64,000 nucleotides of DNA, from NCBI RefSeq assembly GCF_022419205.1, contig NZ_JAJOZU010000001.1:310001-374000 (forward strand). The letters run 5' to 3'. The notes beneath the pieces are model-generated. The model worked only from the letters and a program-made list of their open reading frames with translations, ran no database searches and had not been told where the DNA came from. This stretch comes from Thermomonas alba. Its GTDB lineage: Bacteria > Pseudomonadota > Gammaproteobacteria > Xanthomonadales > Xanthomonadaceae. The position numbers and the translations under genes are program-made. This document shows positions 16,794 through 24,187 of this stretch, piece after piece (positions within the stretch are counted from its first letter, which is position 1; each line of letters opens with the position of its first letter).

Positions 16794-18380
16794 ATGGCCG
16801 GAAGAGACGTTCTCACTCGTTACTGGCACACCCTGCGCTGGCTGCGGCCAGTGCAATGGTATGGCCGTGCCTGGCACCGCCTGTATCGGCCGGCGCCCGA
16901 CCTGCGCCCGGCGCCTGCGCTGGTCTTGCCGGCTAGACGCTGGCAGGCGTGCGCGCGCGTGCCGTCGCTGGTGGGGCCGGAGGTCTTCCGCTTCCTGTCG
17001 GTCGAGCGCCGGATCGCGACCGTGGCCGACTGGAACCGCGCCGACTGGCCCAAGCTGTGGCTGTACAACGCGCACTATTTCGATGATCTGGTCGCGGACG
17101 ACGCGGCGGCGCGCACGGACTGGCACCGTGCGCTGATCGCGCGCTGGATCGCGGAGAACCCGCCGGGGCAGGGCAACGGCTGGGAGCCGTATCCCACCTC
17201 CCTGCGCATCGTGAACTGGCTGAAATGGCTGCTGGCCGGCCACGCGCCGGTGCCCGGCATGCTCGATAGCCTGGCCGTGCAGGTGCGCTGGCTAGGGCGC
17301 CGGCTGGAGCATCACCTGCTGGGCAACCACCTGTGGGCGAATGCGAAGGCGCTGGTGTTCGCAGGTGCGTGCTTCGATGGCAGCGAGGCGCGGGCGTGGC
17401 TGCGCAAGGGGCTGCAGCTGCTGCGGCGCGAGCTGCGCGAACAGGTGCTGGCCGACGGCGGGCATTTCGAGCGCAGCCCGATGTACCACGCGATCCTCAC
17501 CGAAGACCTGCTGGATCTTGTGCAGCTGGCGCAATCGTTCGACGCGCTGGGCACGGAGGCAGAACGCTGGCAGGACACGGTGCGGCCTATGCTCGACTGG
17601 GCCACGGCGATGGCGCATCCGGATGGAGACGTTGCGTTCTTCAATGACGCAGCTTTCGGTATCGCCGCGCCTTTACCCGCCTTGCGGGCATATGCGCAGG
17701 CGCTGGGCATGAGCGTTCCGCCATTTCCCGCCCCGGGCCTGCGGTTGCTGGAGGCCTCGGGCTATGCCCGCCTGCAGACGGGCCCAGCGCTGCTGCTGGC
17801 GGACGTGGCGCCGGTCGGGCCGGATTATCTGCCGGGGCATGCGCACGCTGATACGCTGAGCTTCGAGTTGTCGCTGCACGGTCGCCGTGTGCTGGTGAAT
17901 GGCGGCACCTCCACCTACGAGAACAACGCCGAACGCCAGCGCCAGCGCGGTACCGCGGCGCACAACACGGTGGTGGTGGACGGGCAGGATTCCTCGGAGG
18001 TCTGGTCGGCGTTCCGGGTGGCGCGGCGCGCGCGCGTGCATGAGGTCAACGCCAGACAGCAGGAAGGAGTGTTGTCCCTCTCGGCCTGGCACGACGGTTT
18101 TCTGCGCCTGCCAGGGCGGGTGCGCCACCGCCGTCGCTGGCGGCTTTCCGCGCAGGCACTGGTGGTCGAGGACGTGCTGGAAGGCCATTACCGCGAGGCC
18201 GAGGCCCACTTCCTGTTCGCGCCGGGTGAGCATGACACGCTGCGCTGGCAGGTGGAGGGCGGCGAAGCGAGAATGGAAAACGCCGTCTGGTGCCCGCGTT
18301 TCGGGGAGGCGCAGCCCACCTGCAAGCTGGTGATCCGCTTCCTGCAACCCCGCTGCGCGGTGACCTTCTACTGGGATTGA
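16794..18380 (+). CDS. Heparinase II/III family protein (putative polysaccharide lyase)
   Basis: This 528-residue protein has an N-terminal alpha/alpha toroid typical of polysaccharide lyases (LWLYNAHYFDDL, NGWEPYPTSLRIVNWLKWLL, HHLLGNHLWANAKALVFAG). The C-terminal heparinase II/III beta-sandwich part has LPGHAHADTLSFELSLHGRRVLVNGGTSTY and AAHNTVVVDGQDSSEVW. Such proteins cut uronic-acid-containing glycans and are frequent in polysaccharide loci beside WecB, the bi-domain oxidoreductase and WbuB-like transferases, exactly as here. No signal peptide is obvious, so its site of action is unclear. Upstream GGAG supports ATG 16794. Confidence 0.83.
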   Translation: MAGRDVLTRYWHTLRWLRPVQWYGRAWHRLYRPAPDLRPAPALVLPARRWQACARVPSLVGPEVFRFLSVERRIATVADWNRADWPKLWLYNAHYFDDLVADDAAARTDWHRALIARWIAENPPGQGNGWEPYPTSLRIVNWLKWLLAGHAPVPGMLDSLAVQVRWLGRRLEHHLLGNHLWANAKALVFAGACFDGSEARAWLRKGLQLLRRELREQVLADGGHFERSPMYHAILTEDLLDLVQLAQSFDALGTEAERWQDTVRPMLDWATAMAHPDGDVAFFNDAAFGIAAPLPALRAYAQALGMSVPPFPAPGLRLLEASGYARLQTGPALLLADVAPVGPDYLPGHAHADTLSFELSLHGRRVLVNGGTSTYENNAERQRQRGTAAHNTVVVDGQDSSEVWSAFRVARRARVHEVNARQQEGVLSLSAWHDGFLRLPGRVRHRRRWRLSAQALVVEDVLEGHYREAEAHFLFAPGEHDTLRWQVEGGEARMENAVWCPRFGEAQPTCKLVIRFLQPRCAVTFYWD

Positions 18381-18388
18381 ACTCGCCC

Positions 18389-19612
18389 GTGCGTATCCTG
18401 TTTCTGTCCGACAACTTCCCGCCCGAGGGCAATGCCCCGGCGACCCGACTCTACGAGCACGCCACGCGCTGGGTGCGCGCAGGCCATGAAGTCACGGTCA
18501 TCACGTGCGCGCCGAACTTTCCGGAGGGAAAACTCTTTGCGGGCTATCGCAATGCCTGGCGACAAGTGGAGTGGATGGACGGCATCCGGGTGGTGCGGGT
18601 CAAGACCTACATCACGGCAAACGAAGGCTTTCTCAAGCGCACGCTGGATTACCTCAGCTTCATGCTGATGGCCACTTTCATGAGCCTGTTCGAGCGCCGG
18701 CCGGACGTGGTGGTGGCGACCTCGCCGCAGTTCTTCTGCGCGCTGGCCGGCTGGATGGTCAGCGTCCTGAAGTGGCGGCCGTTCGTGTTCGAACTGCGCG
18801 ATTTGTGGCCGGCTTCGATCGTGGCGGTGGGAGCCATGCGTAAGAGCCTGCTCATCCGCCTGCTGGAGCATCTGGAGCTGTTTCTGTACCGGCGCGCGGC
18901 AGCAGTCGTTTCGGTGACGGAAGCTTTCCGCGCCGATTTGATCGCCCGCGGTGTTCCGGCATGCAAAGTCGAGGTGGTCATCAATGGCGTAGACCTCGAT
19001 CGCTACGAACCGCGGGAGCGCGATGGCATTTTAGCGCGGCAGTTCGATCTCGAGGGAAGATTCGTGGCCGGCTACATCGGCACGCACGGCATGGCGCATG
19101 CGCTTCCGAAAGTGCTGGAGGCAGCTGAACTGCTGCGAGGCCGGGATGACATTGCATTCTTTTTCGCCGGATCTGGCGCCGAGCGCGCGCATGTGGAGCA
19201 GATCGTCGCCGCACGGAGGCTGCATAACGTGCGGCTGATTCCGCGCCAACCGAAAGAAGCGATGCCGGCGCTATGGAGCCTGTGCGATCTGGCCATCGTG
19301 CCGCTACGCGACACCCCGGTGTTCACTACGGTGATTCCGTCGAAGATTTTCGAGGCGATGGGCATGGGCGTGCCGATCCTGATGAGCCTGCCGGAAGGCG
19401 AGGCCACCAGCATCGTGCGTGCCACCGGTAGCGGGGTGTGCGTACCGCCCGAGAATCCGCAGGCAATGGCCGCGGAGATCGCACGCCTGGCGGATGCGTC
19501 GGCAGAGATGGCGCGTCTGCGTCGGCAGGCGCGTGCGGCTGCTCCGCAGTTCTCGCGCGAGACGCTCGCGCAGCGCATGCTCGCCGTGTTGGAGCGGGTG
19601 GCCGCGCGATGA
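18389..19612 (+). CDS. WbuB-like family 4 glycosyltransferase
   Basis: This GT-B glycosyltransferase has about 407 residues. The acceptor side starts MRILFLSDNFPPEGNAPATRLYEHA and continues with APNFPEGKLFAGYRN, the pattern of WbuB-type (N-acetyl-6-deoxy-sugar) transferases. The donor domain has FVAGYIGTHGMAHALPKVLEAAELL and PSKIFEAMGMGVPILMSLPEGEA. I chose GTG 18389, eight bases after the heparinase stop codon; the frame runs open back to 18290 but that overlaps the upstream gene. It overlaps the next gene by four bases. The donor assignment is family-level inference. Confidence 0.85.
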   Translation: MRILFLSDNFPPEGNAPATRLYEHATRWVRAGHEVTVITCAPNFPEGKLFAGYRNAWRQVEWMDGIRVVRVKTYITANEGFLKRTLDYLSFMLMATFMSLFERRPDVVVATSPQFFCALAGWMVSVLKWRPFVFELRDLWPASIVAVGAMRKSLLIRLLEHLELFLYRRAAAVVSVTEAFRADLIARGVPACKVEVVINGVDLDRYEPRERDGILARQFDLEGRFVAGYIGTHGMAHALPKVLEAAELLRGRDDIAFFFAGSGAERAHVEQIVAARRLHNVRLIPRQPKEAMPALWSLCDLAIVPLRDTPVFTTVIPSKIFEAMGMGVPILMSLPEGEATSIVRATGSGVCVPPENPQAMAAEIARLADASAEMARLRRQARAAAPQFSRETLAQRMLAVLERVAAR

Positions 19613-20772
19613 CCGCACAAGACCCCGGACGACCAATTCAGCATGCGCGGCGAGCGTTGGCGCAGACCCTGCTGGGCGCGCCCTTGCCACAAATGCTGGC
19701 GGGTGCCGAGGGTCTGGCGCTGGCGCGGCGCGAGGGCGTGCTGCCCCTGCTGGAGGCGGCCCTGCGCGCATCGCCGCAATGGCCGGAACTACCGCAGGAG
19801 TTCACGCGCGAACTGCAGGAGGAGGTGCGACGCGCCATCGGACTGGATCTGTACCGCCGGCATGAATTGGCTCGGGTTGCCGCTGCGCTAGCGGATGCAG
19901 GCGTGCGTGCTCTGTTGCTCAAGGGCAATGCGCTCGGCTTGTGGCTGTATCCGCAGCCCTATCTGCGGGTGACGCGCGACATCGATTTGTTGCTGACTTC
20001 GCGTGCCGAGATCGAGCGCGTCGTGGAGTTGCTGGCGCCACTGGGGTATACGGCAGAGCCGGATCCGGGGCGCTTCTTCTTCGAACGCAAATGCCAGATG
20101 AAAGTCGCAGGCCATAACCGCTGCGAGCTGGATCTTCATCGCCGCCTGCTCAATGCGCCTCTGTTTGCGGAGGCGCTGTCGTTTGATCTGCTATGGTCGC
20201 AGTCGCGGCCGCTGCCCGGGCTGCCTGATGGCATCCGCGGGCTATCGCCCGCGCATGCCCTGTTGCATGCCTGCCTGAATCGGGTGCTCGACATCCAGAC
20301 CGGCGAACCGCAGCGGTTGAAGCTGCTGCTCGATGTGCATCTGCTGGCGGAGCGTCTGGAGGCGGGGCATTGGGTGGAGCTTGTCGGACAAGCGCGCGCA
20401 AGCCGGATCGCAGGGGGCTGCTTGCGGGTATTCGATGAGACATCCGCCTTGTTCGATACCCGGTTCCCTGCGGATGTGCTTGAGGACTTGCGCCGTTTCG
20501 CTGCGAGCGAGGCGCTGGACTGGACACGTCTGGCCGACTGGCGCTACATGCAATGGCGAAATTTCTTGGCTGTGCCAGGATGGGGAGCGCGTTTGTGTTG
20601 GGTGTGGGAACGCCTGTTTCCGACACGCAGCCGACTTCTCGGGCGGCGCAACCGCTACGGAGAGGGGCATTGGCTGCTTTTGCTGCTTCGTCGTCTGGCT
20701 TATGGGATTCGTCGATTACACAAAAATGAGCATACGGGGCGCCCTGGGGCGTCGGATGGAGTGATCGAATGA
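19609..20772 (+). CDS. Nucleotidyltransferase family protein (NTP_transf_5-like)
   Basis: This 387-residue protein carries the minimal nucleotidyltransferase signature VRALLLKGNALGLWLYPQPYLRVTRDIDLLLTSRAEIERVVELL, with the metal-binding DxD in RDIDLLL, as in the uncharacterised NTP_transf_5 group. Members of this group occur in exopolysaccharide loci and next to lasso peptide clusters that carry an HPr-kinase-like gene. Both contexts are present here, with the lasso kinase gene only one gene away. Function is unknown; nucleotidylation of a protein, peptide or small molecule is possible. It starts and ends with ATGA overlaps, so it is co-transcribed with its neighbours. Confidence 0.72.
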   Translation: MTAQDPGRPIQHARRALAQTLLGAPLPQMLAGAEGLALARREGVLPLLEAALRASPQWPELPQEFTRELQEEVRRAIGLDLYRRHELARVAAALADAGVRALLLKGNALGLWLYPQPYLRVTRDIDLLLTSRAEIERVVELLAPLGYTAEPDPGRFFFERKCQMKVAGHNRCELDLHRRLLNAPLFAEALSFDLLWSQSRPLPGLPDGIRGLSPAHALLHACLNRVLDIQTGEPQRLKLLLDVHLLAERLEAGHWVELVGQARASRIAGGCLRVFDETSALFDTRFPADVLEDLRRFAASEALDWTRLADWRYMQWRNFLAVPGWGARLCWVWERLFPTRSRLLGRRNRYGEGHWLLLLLRRLAYGIRRLHKNEHTGRPGASDGVIE

Positions 20773-21779
20773 GTATTCTGGTCACCGGCACCGCCGGTTT
20801 CATCGGTTCCCACGTCGCCCAGCGCCTGCTGGCGCGCGGCGATCAGGTCATTGGCCTCGACAACCTCAACGACTACTACGACGTCAGCCTCAAGCAGGCG
20901 CGGCTGGCGCGGCTGATGGATGTGCCGGGGTACACCCATATCACCGCGGATCTGGCAGACCGTGCGGCCATTGAGCAAGTGTTCGCAGCACACAAGCCGC
21001 AGCGCGTGGTGCACCTGGCCGCGCAGGCGGGCGTGCGTTATGCCGCGCAGAACCCGCACGTGTACGTGCAGAGCAACGTGGTCGGCTTCCTGCATGTGCT
21101 GGAGGGGTGTCGCCATCACGATGTGGAGCATCTGGTCTATGCCTCCACCAGCTCGGTGTACGGCGCCAACACCGCGATGCCGTTTTCCGAGCATGCCTCC
21201 ACCGAGCATCCGCTGACGCTGTACGCAGCCAGCAAGAAAGCCAACGAGATGATGGCGCACAGCTACGCCCATCTGTATGGGATTCCCTGCACCGGGCTGC
21301 GCTTTTTCACCGTGTATGGCCCGTGGGGCCGGCCGGACATGGCTCCGATTCTGTTTGCTCGGGCGATCAGCGAGGGTAAGCCGATCCGGGTGTTCAACCA
21401 CGGGCGCCACAAGCGCAGCTTCACCTATGTGGACGATATCGTGGAGGGCGTGGTGCGCACGCTGGATCGGGTGCCGGGCCAGGATCCGGCCTGGTCGGGA
21501 GCCCACCCGGACCCGGCCACCAGCGGGGTGGCACCGTATCGGCTTTACAACATCGGACACGAGCAGCCGATCGAGCTGCTGCATTTCATCGAATTGTTGG
21601 AACAGAACCTGGGGCGCAAGGCGCAGATGGAACTGCTGCCGTTGCAGGCGGGTGATGTGCCGGATACAGAGGCGGATGTCTCCGACCTGGTGGCCGCCAC
21701 GGGCTATCGGCCGCAGGTTTCGGTGGAGGAGGGCGTGGCCCGTTTCGTGCGCTGGTACCGGGAGTACTACGGCACGTGA
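20769..21779 (+). CDS. NAD-dependent epimerase, UDP-glucuronate 4-epimerase type
   Basis: This is a 336-residue extended short-chain dehydrogenase. It has the NAD-binding GTAGFIG (residues 7-13), DNLNDYYDVSLKQARL typical of the CapI/LspL UDP-glucuronate epimerases, the catalytic Ser/Thr region YASTSSVYG and the YxxxK motif in LYAASKKANEMM. It would make UDP-GalA from UDP-GlcA, supplying a uronic acid that the heparinase-like protein and the AsnB-like amidotransferase could act on. It ends the + strand polysaccharide run. Its last 13 bases overlap the end of the convergent kinase gene of the lasso cluster. Confidence 0.88.
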   Translation: MSILVTGTAGFIGSHVAQRLLARGDQVIGLDNLNDYYDVSLKQARLARLMDVPGYTHITADLADRAAIEQVFAAHKPQRVVHLAAQAGVRYAAQNPHVYVQSNVVGFLHVLEGCRHHDVEHLVYASTSSVYGANTAMPFSEHASTEHPLTLYAASKKANEMMAHSYAHLYGIPCTGLRFFTVYGPWGRPDMAPILFARAISEGKPIRVFNHGRHKRSFTYVDDIVEGVVRTLDRVPGQDPAWSGAHPDPATSGVAPYRLYNIGHEQPIELLHFIELLEQNLGRKAQMELLPLQAGDVPDTEADVSDLVAATGYRPQVSVEEGVARFVRWYREYYGT

Positions 21780-22630
21780 GCGTCGGGCGACAGCATCGCC
21801 AGCAGGATCGATTCGACCTGCGCGAGCGCGCCGTATTCGCGGGGATAGTCCAGCTGATAGCTCAAGCCTGCCGCCGCCAGTCGCGCCACCAGTCGAAACT
21901 GTCTGGCGAGCGTCTGCTTGTCGTGCACGTCCAGCATGAAGGCGTGGCGAATCCAGGCTAGATGTGCCTGGGATGGCGTCAGATGCGTGATGGTGGGCTC
22001 CCTGGCACTGCCATCGCCCAAAAAGAACGCCGCGCGCAAAGGGGCAGCCGAAGTGGCCAGCGGCAACAGGCTGCGAACATCGAAGCGCTGCTTGTGGGTG
22101 TAGCTGACCGCGGGCATGGGCGCGATATCGGTCGGCAGCAGGGCCGTCCGGCTGTCTTGCCACAGACGAACCGAGGGGCGATTGGGCATCGCCAGGATGT
22201 TGCCGTCTGCCTCGCGAAGTTCCAGCCCGTCATCGGTGAGCAGGGGATGCCCGCGGCTTGCAAGATAGGTCGCCAGCGTAGATTTGCCGCGCCCGCTTTG
22301 GCCGAGAAACCCCACGGCTGCGCCATCGATCGAAAGCGCGCTGGCATGGAAGACTGGCCGGTGTTGCAGGCTGAGGGCAGCTGGGAGTACCTGGTTGGCG
22401 AACAGATGCTCCAGGGTGGGCGCGTCAGTGCCGGGCACTGGGATGGCCGTGATCTGGCCTGCGTGCGTGACGTGGAAATCGGCCAGCTTGGGGAATCGCA
22501 TGCGATAGCCGTCGGGCATGCGATGGATCAGGCACCAGATGCCTCCGTTCGGCAGCGTCCAGCAGTGCAGCGGGGACGTGTGATCTTCGGCCTGCGGCCT
22601 GGCCGGAAGTTTTAGGTAATCACGCATCAT
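21767..22630 (-). CDS. HPr kinase-like protein of the lasso cluster
   Basis: This 287-residue P-loop kinase resembles the C-terminal domain of HPr(Ser) kinase. It has HASAL (His95), Walker A GQSGRGKS at residues 110-117 and the metal-binding DD in LLTDDGLELRE (133-134). It lacks the usual N-terminal HprK domain. Related proteins in Bacillales lasso clusters (paeninodin type) phosphorylate the C-terminal Ser of the precursor. Here the precursor ends in Pro, so the target may be Ser37 or Thr43 of the precursor (core Ser5, Thr11) or something else. The start overlaps the B2 gene by about 11 bases; ATG 22627 is an alternative. It ends convergent with, and overlapping, the epimerase gene. Confidence 0.82.
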   Translation of the reverse strand: MMRDYLKLPARPQAEDHTSPLHCWTLPNGGIWCLIHRMPDGYRMRFPKLADFHVTHAGQITAIPVPGTDAPTLEHLFANQVLPAALSLQHRPVFHASALSIDGAAVGFLGQSGRGKSTLATYLASRGHPLLTDDGLELREADGNILAMPNRPSVRLWQDSRTALLPTDIAPMPAVSYTHKQRFDVRSLLPLATSAAPLRAAFFLGDGSAREPTITHLTPSQAHLAWIRHAFMLDVHDKQTLARQFRLVARLAAAGLSYQLDYPREYGALAQVESILLAMLSPDAHVP

Positions 22631-23099
22631 CGCAAGGCGTCCGGGGCGGCAGGGGAACTGCCGTGAAAGGTTTGGCTGGAGCCGAAGAGGGATCGAGCGA
22701 TAGGCCGTTCAACTCGACCCAGGCATGCATTTCAGGTGGGCTGTCCGAGATGCGCCGCACGCCCAGCAGCAACTGGCTGGGAAGGCCGCGCCGGCGCAGG
22801 AGGACGTGCAGCAGGAGGGCCTGGCGCAGGCAGGTCGTTTTGATGGGCCCGCGGCGACCGGCAATGGCGATCAGCCTCGCCAGACGTTGCGCGCGCGCCA
22901 GCTCCGCCCGGGTGATGTTAGGCGCTGGGGCAATGGGCGTGTTGCTACAGAACCGTTCGAGCAGCGAACGCGTGCGACGGTATCCAAGGCGCTTTAGCAG
23001 CAGCGAAACGACCGGCAGGGCGAGCATCAGCAGCGGAAGCAGGATGCGTTCGCGCGGCGCCAATGCCCGCCAGCGCGCCAGGGCGCGCGACGGGTTCAT
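22620..23099 (-). CDS. Lasso peptide leader peptidase B2 (transglutaminase-like)
   Basis: This 159-residue protein has the transglutaminase-like Cys protease fold of lasso B2 proteins. The triad is clear: Cys90 in KTTCLRQALLLHVLLRRRG, His125 in EMHAWVELNG and Asp136 in LSLDPSS. Its role is to cleave the leader after Gln32 of the precursor, with ATP-dependent help in known systems, giving the free N-terminus that is cyclised. The N-terminal 50 residues are basic with one hydrophobic stretch. It overlaps the B1 gene (ATGA) and the kinase gene, so it is translationally coupled. McjB of microcin J25 carries B1 and B2 as one protein; here they are split. Confidence 0.9.
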   Translation of the reverse strand: MNPSRALARWRALAPRERILLPLLMLALPVVSLLLKRLGYRRTRSLLERFCSNTPIAPAPNITRAELARAQRLARLIAIAGRRGPIKTTCLRQALLLHVLLRRRGLPSQLLLGVRRISDSPPEMHAWVELNGLSLDPSSAPAKPFTAVPLPPRTPCDDA

Positions 23100-23371
23100 T
23101 CCAGTTCGATCAGGCCGGCATCTTGCAGGCGTGCCATCAACGCCAGCAGATCGCGTTCGATGCGCTCGGCTGGAGCGTCAAACTCCACGCACAGCGCCGC
23201 GTGCAGCGCCCGCAGTGGGGTAGGCTGCTCCATCAGCTGCCAGATACGGGCGCCAACCCGATTCAGCCCGAAATAGCGCTCGCCGGCAAGGTCGAGCAGC
23301 ACGGCCTCGTCGCCGTCGTCCTGGCACAGCACATGCCCGGAGCGGCGTACGCTCCGGGACATGTCAATCAT
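23096..23371 (-). CDS. PqqD-like RiPP recognition element protein (lasso B1)
   Basis: This protein of about 91 residues is a PqqD-type winged-helix RRE: GDEAVLLDLAGERYFGLNRVGARIWQLMEQP followed by two helices ending DLLALMARLQDAGLIELE. It should bind the precursor leader (Tyr16, Pro19, Leu21, Gly25) and bring it to B2. The start is ambiguous among GTG 23380, ATG 23371 and ATG 23362; I give 23371. It begins 14 bases after the precursor stop codon and overlaps B2 by four bases. PqqD-like proteins also occur in pyrroloquinoline clusters, but none of the other pqq genes is here. Confidence 0.88.
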   Translation of the reverse strand: MIDMSRSVRRSGHVLCQDDGDEAVLLDLAGERYFGLNRVGARIWQLMEQPTPLRALHAALCVEFDAPAERIERDLLALMARLQDAGLIELE

Positions 23372-23385
23372 GTTCCCCACGCAGA

Positions 23386-23538
23386 TCAGGGCTTCTTGTT
23401 CGGGATCGGGGTCGCGCCTTCGACCTGGCTGACACCGCCGGCCTGGGTGAGTTCGGCGATCGAGCCAAACTCGATCAGTGCTGGGGCTTCATACGGCTGG
23501 CGTTCACGCGTCTGGGAACGGTCATCGCAACGATTCAT
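23386..23538 (-). CDS. Lasso peptide precursor (50 aa; core AGGVSQVEGATPIPNKKP)
   Basis: This 50-residue peptide fits the lasso leader pattern YxxPxLxxxGxxxxxTxx exactly: Tyr16, Pro19, Leu21, Gly25 and Thr31. Conserved Thr at the penultimate leader position puts cleavage after Gln32. The 18-residue core starts with Ala1 and has Glu8, so an eight-residue macrolactam ring (Ala1 amine to Glu8 side chain) is predicted, with a ten-residue tail GATPIPNKKP. No aromatic residue is present in the core, so the plug that holds the thread is not obvious; the two Lys or Asn15 are candidates. There is no C-terminal Ser for the kinase. A strong Shine-Dalgarno sequence precedes ATG 23538. It is hidden inside a longer in-frame reading frame and is easily missed. 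Confidence 0.92.
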   Translation of the reverse strand: MNRCDDRSQTRERQPYEAPALIEFGSIAELTQAGGVSQVEGATPIPNKKP

Positions 23539-23544
23539 GGGAGT

Positions 23545-23553
23545 TCCTCCTTG
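23545..23553 (-). promoter_or_regulatory. Strong ribosome binding site of the lasso precursor
   Basis: On the - strand AAGGAGGAA lies six bases before ATG 23538. It is the best Shine-Dalgarno match in the cluster. It fixes the precursor start inside a longer open frame and suggests the precursor is translated more than its operon partners. Confidence 0.85.
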
Positions 23554-23560
23554 AGTAGCG

Positions 23561-24166
23561 TTAATGCAGATACAACTGTAAGGCGACTGCACCGTTGCCG
23601 CCATCCACCGGCACCGTGATGATGCGGGCAGCGCGTGGCAGCCCAGGTCCGCCCGCCAGCAACAGGTGCTGCGCCCAGCGGGTGGCCTGGAGATCATCCG
23701 CGAAGCCACCGCTGACCAGGCAGCGGCGGCCCCGACAAGTGGTTTGCAGGCCGACCGGCTGGCCCAAATCGGCCGGTATCTTCTGCAAAGCCTCGCGGAT
23801 GGCCTGCTGGTGGCCCTGTTCCACGCTGGGCAGGGCGGGTTCCTGTGTCAGCAGGCGGTCTTGCTCGGCGACCAGACGGGCCGGATCGTCCGCGGATCTG
23901 CGGGCCTTGAACTGGACGGGATCGAAGGCAGCAGCCGCTGAGTCTGGCAAACGGCTGCTGGTCGGCGCCGAGTGAGCCGGGGAGGACAAATCCGCGAACG
24001 AAGATGCGTCGGTGACGTCGGCTGCCGCCGCCCCGGCGGGCGCAGCGGCAGGCTGCAAGGCAGCCATCCTGCTGGAAAGCCGCCAGTAAAGCACCGCATT
24101 ACCTGCTGAAAGCAGGCAAGCAAGGCCGACGGCGGCGGCAAGCCAGCGGGAGGACGGCGCAGTCAT
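23561..24166 (-). CDS. Membrane-anchored protein of unknown function in the lasso operon
   Basis: This 201-residue protein has one N-terminal membrane helix (residues about 8-28), an Ala/Ser/Pro-rich linker (30-80) and a C-terminal domain (about 85-201) with two close cysteines, Cys144 and Cys149, in QTTCRGRRCLVSGGF. It is likely an inner-membrane protein with its domain in the periplasm. I recognise no family. It lies between the secreted protein and the precursor, 21 bases from each, so the three genes are almost surely co-transcribed. Possible roles are immunity, export assistance or periplasmic processing; none is shown by the sequence. Confidence 0.72.
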   Translation of the reverse strand: MTAPSSRWLAAAVGLACLLSAGNAVLYWRLSSRMAALQPAAAPAGAAAADVTDASSFADLSSPAHSAPTSSRLPDSAAAAFDPVQFKARRSADDPARLVAEQDRLLTQEPALPSVEQGHQQAIREALQKIPADLGQPVGLQTTCRGRRCLVSGGFADDLQATRWAQHLLLAGGPGLPRAARIITVPVDGGNGAVALQLYLH

Positions 24167-24187
24167 GGGGTGTCGTCGTGACGCGGA

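Noticed and set aside
21767-22630. Annotation as metabolic HPr kinase/phosphorylase
   Set aside because: It lacks the N-terminal HprK domain and no HPr or ptsI gene is near; it is coupled to lasso B1/B2 genes.
23096-23371. PqqD of pyrroloquinoline quinone synthesis
   Set aside because: No pqqA, B, C or E nearby; it is coupled to a lasso precursor and B2.
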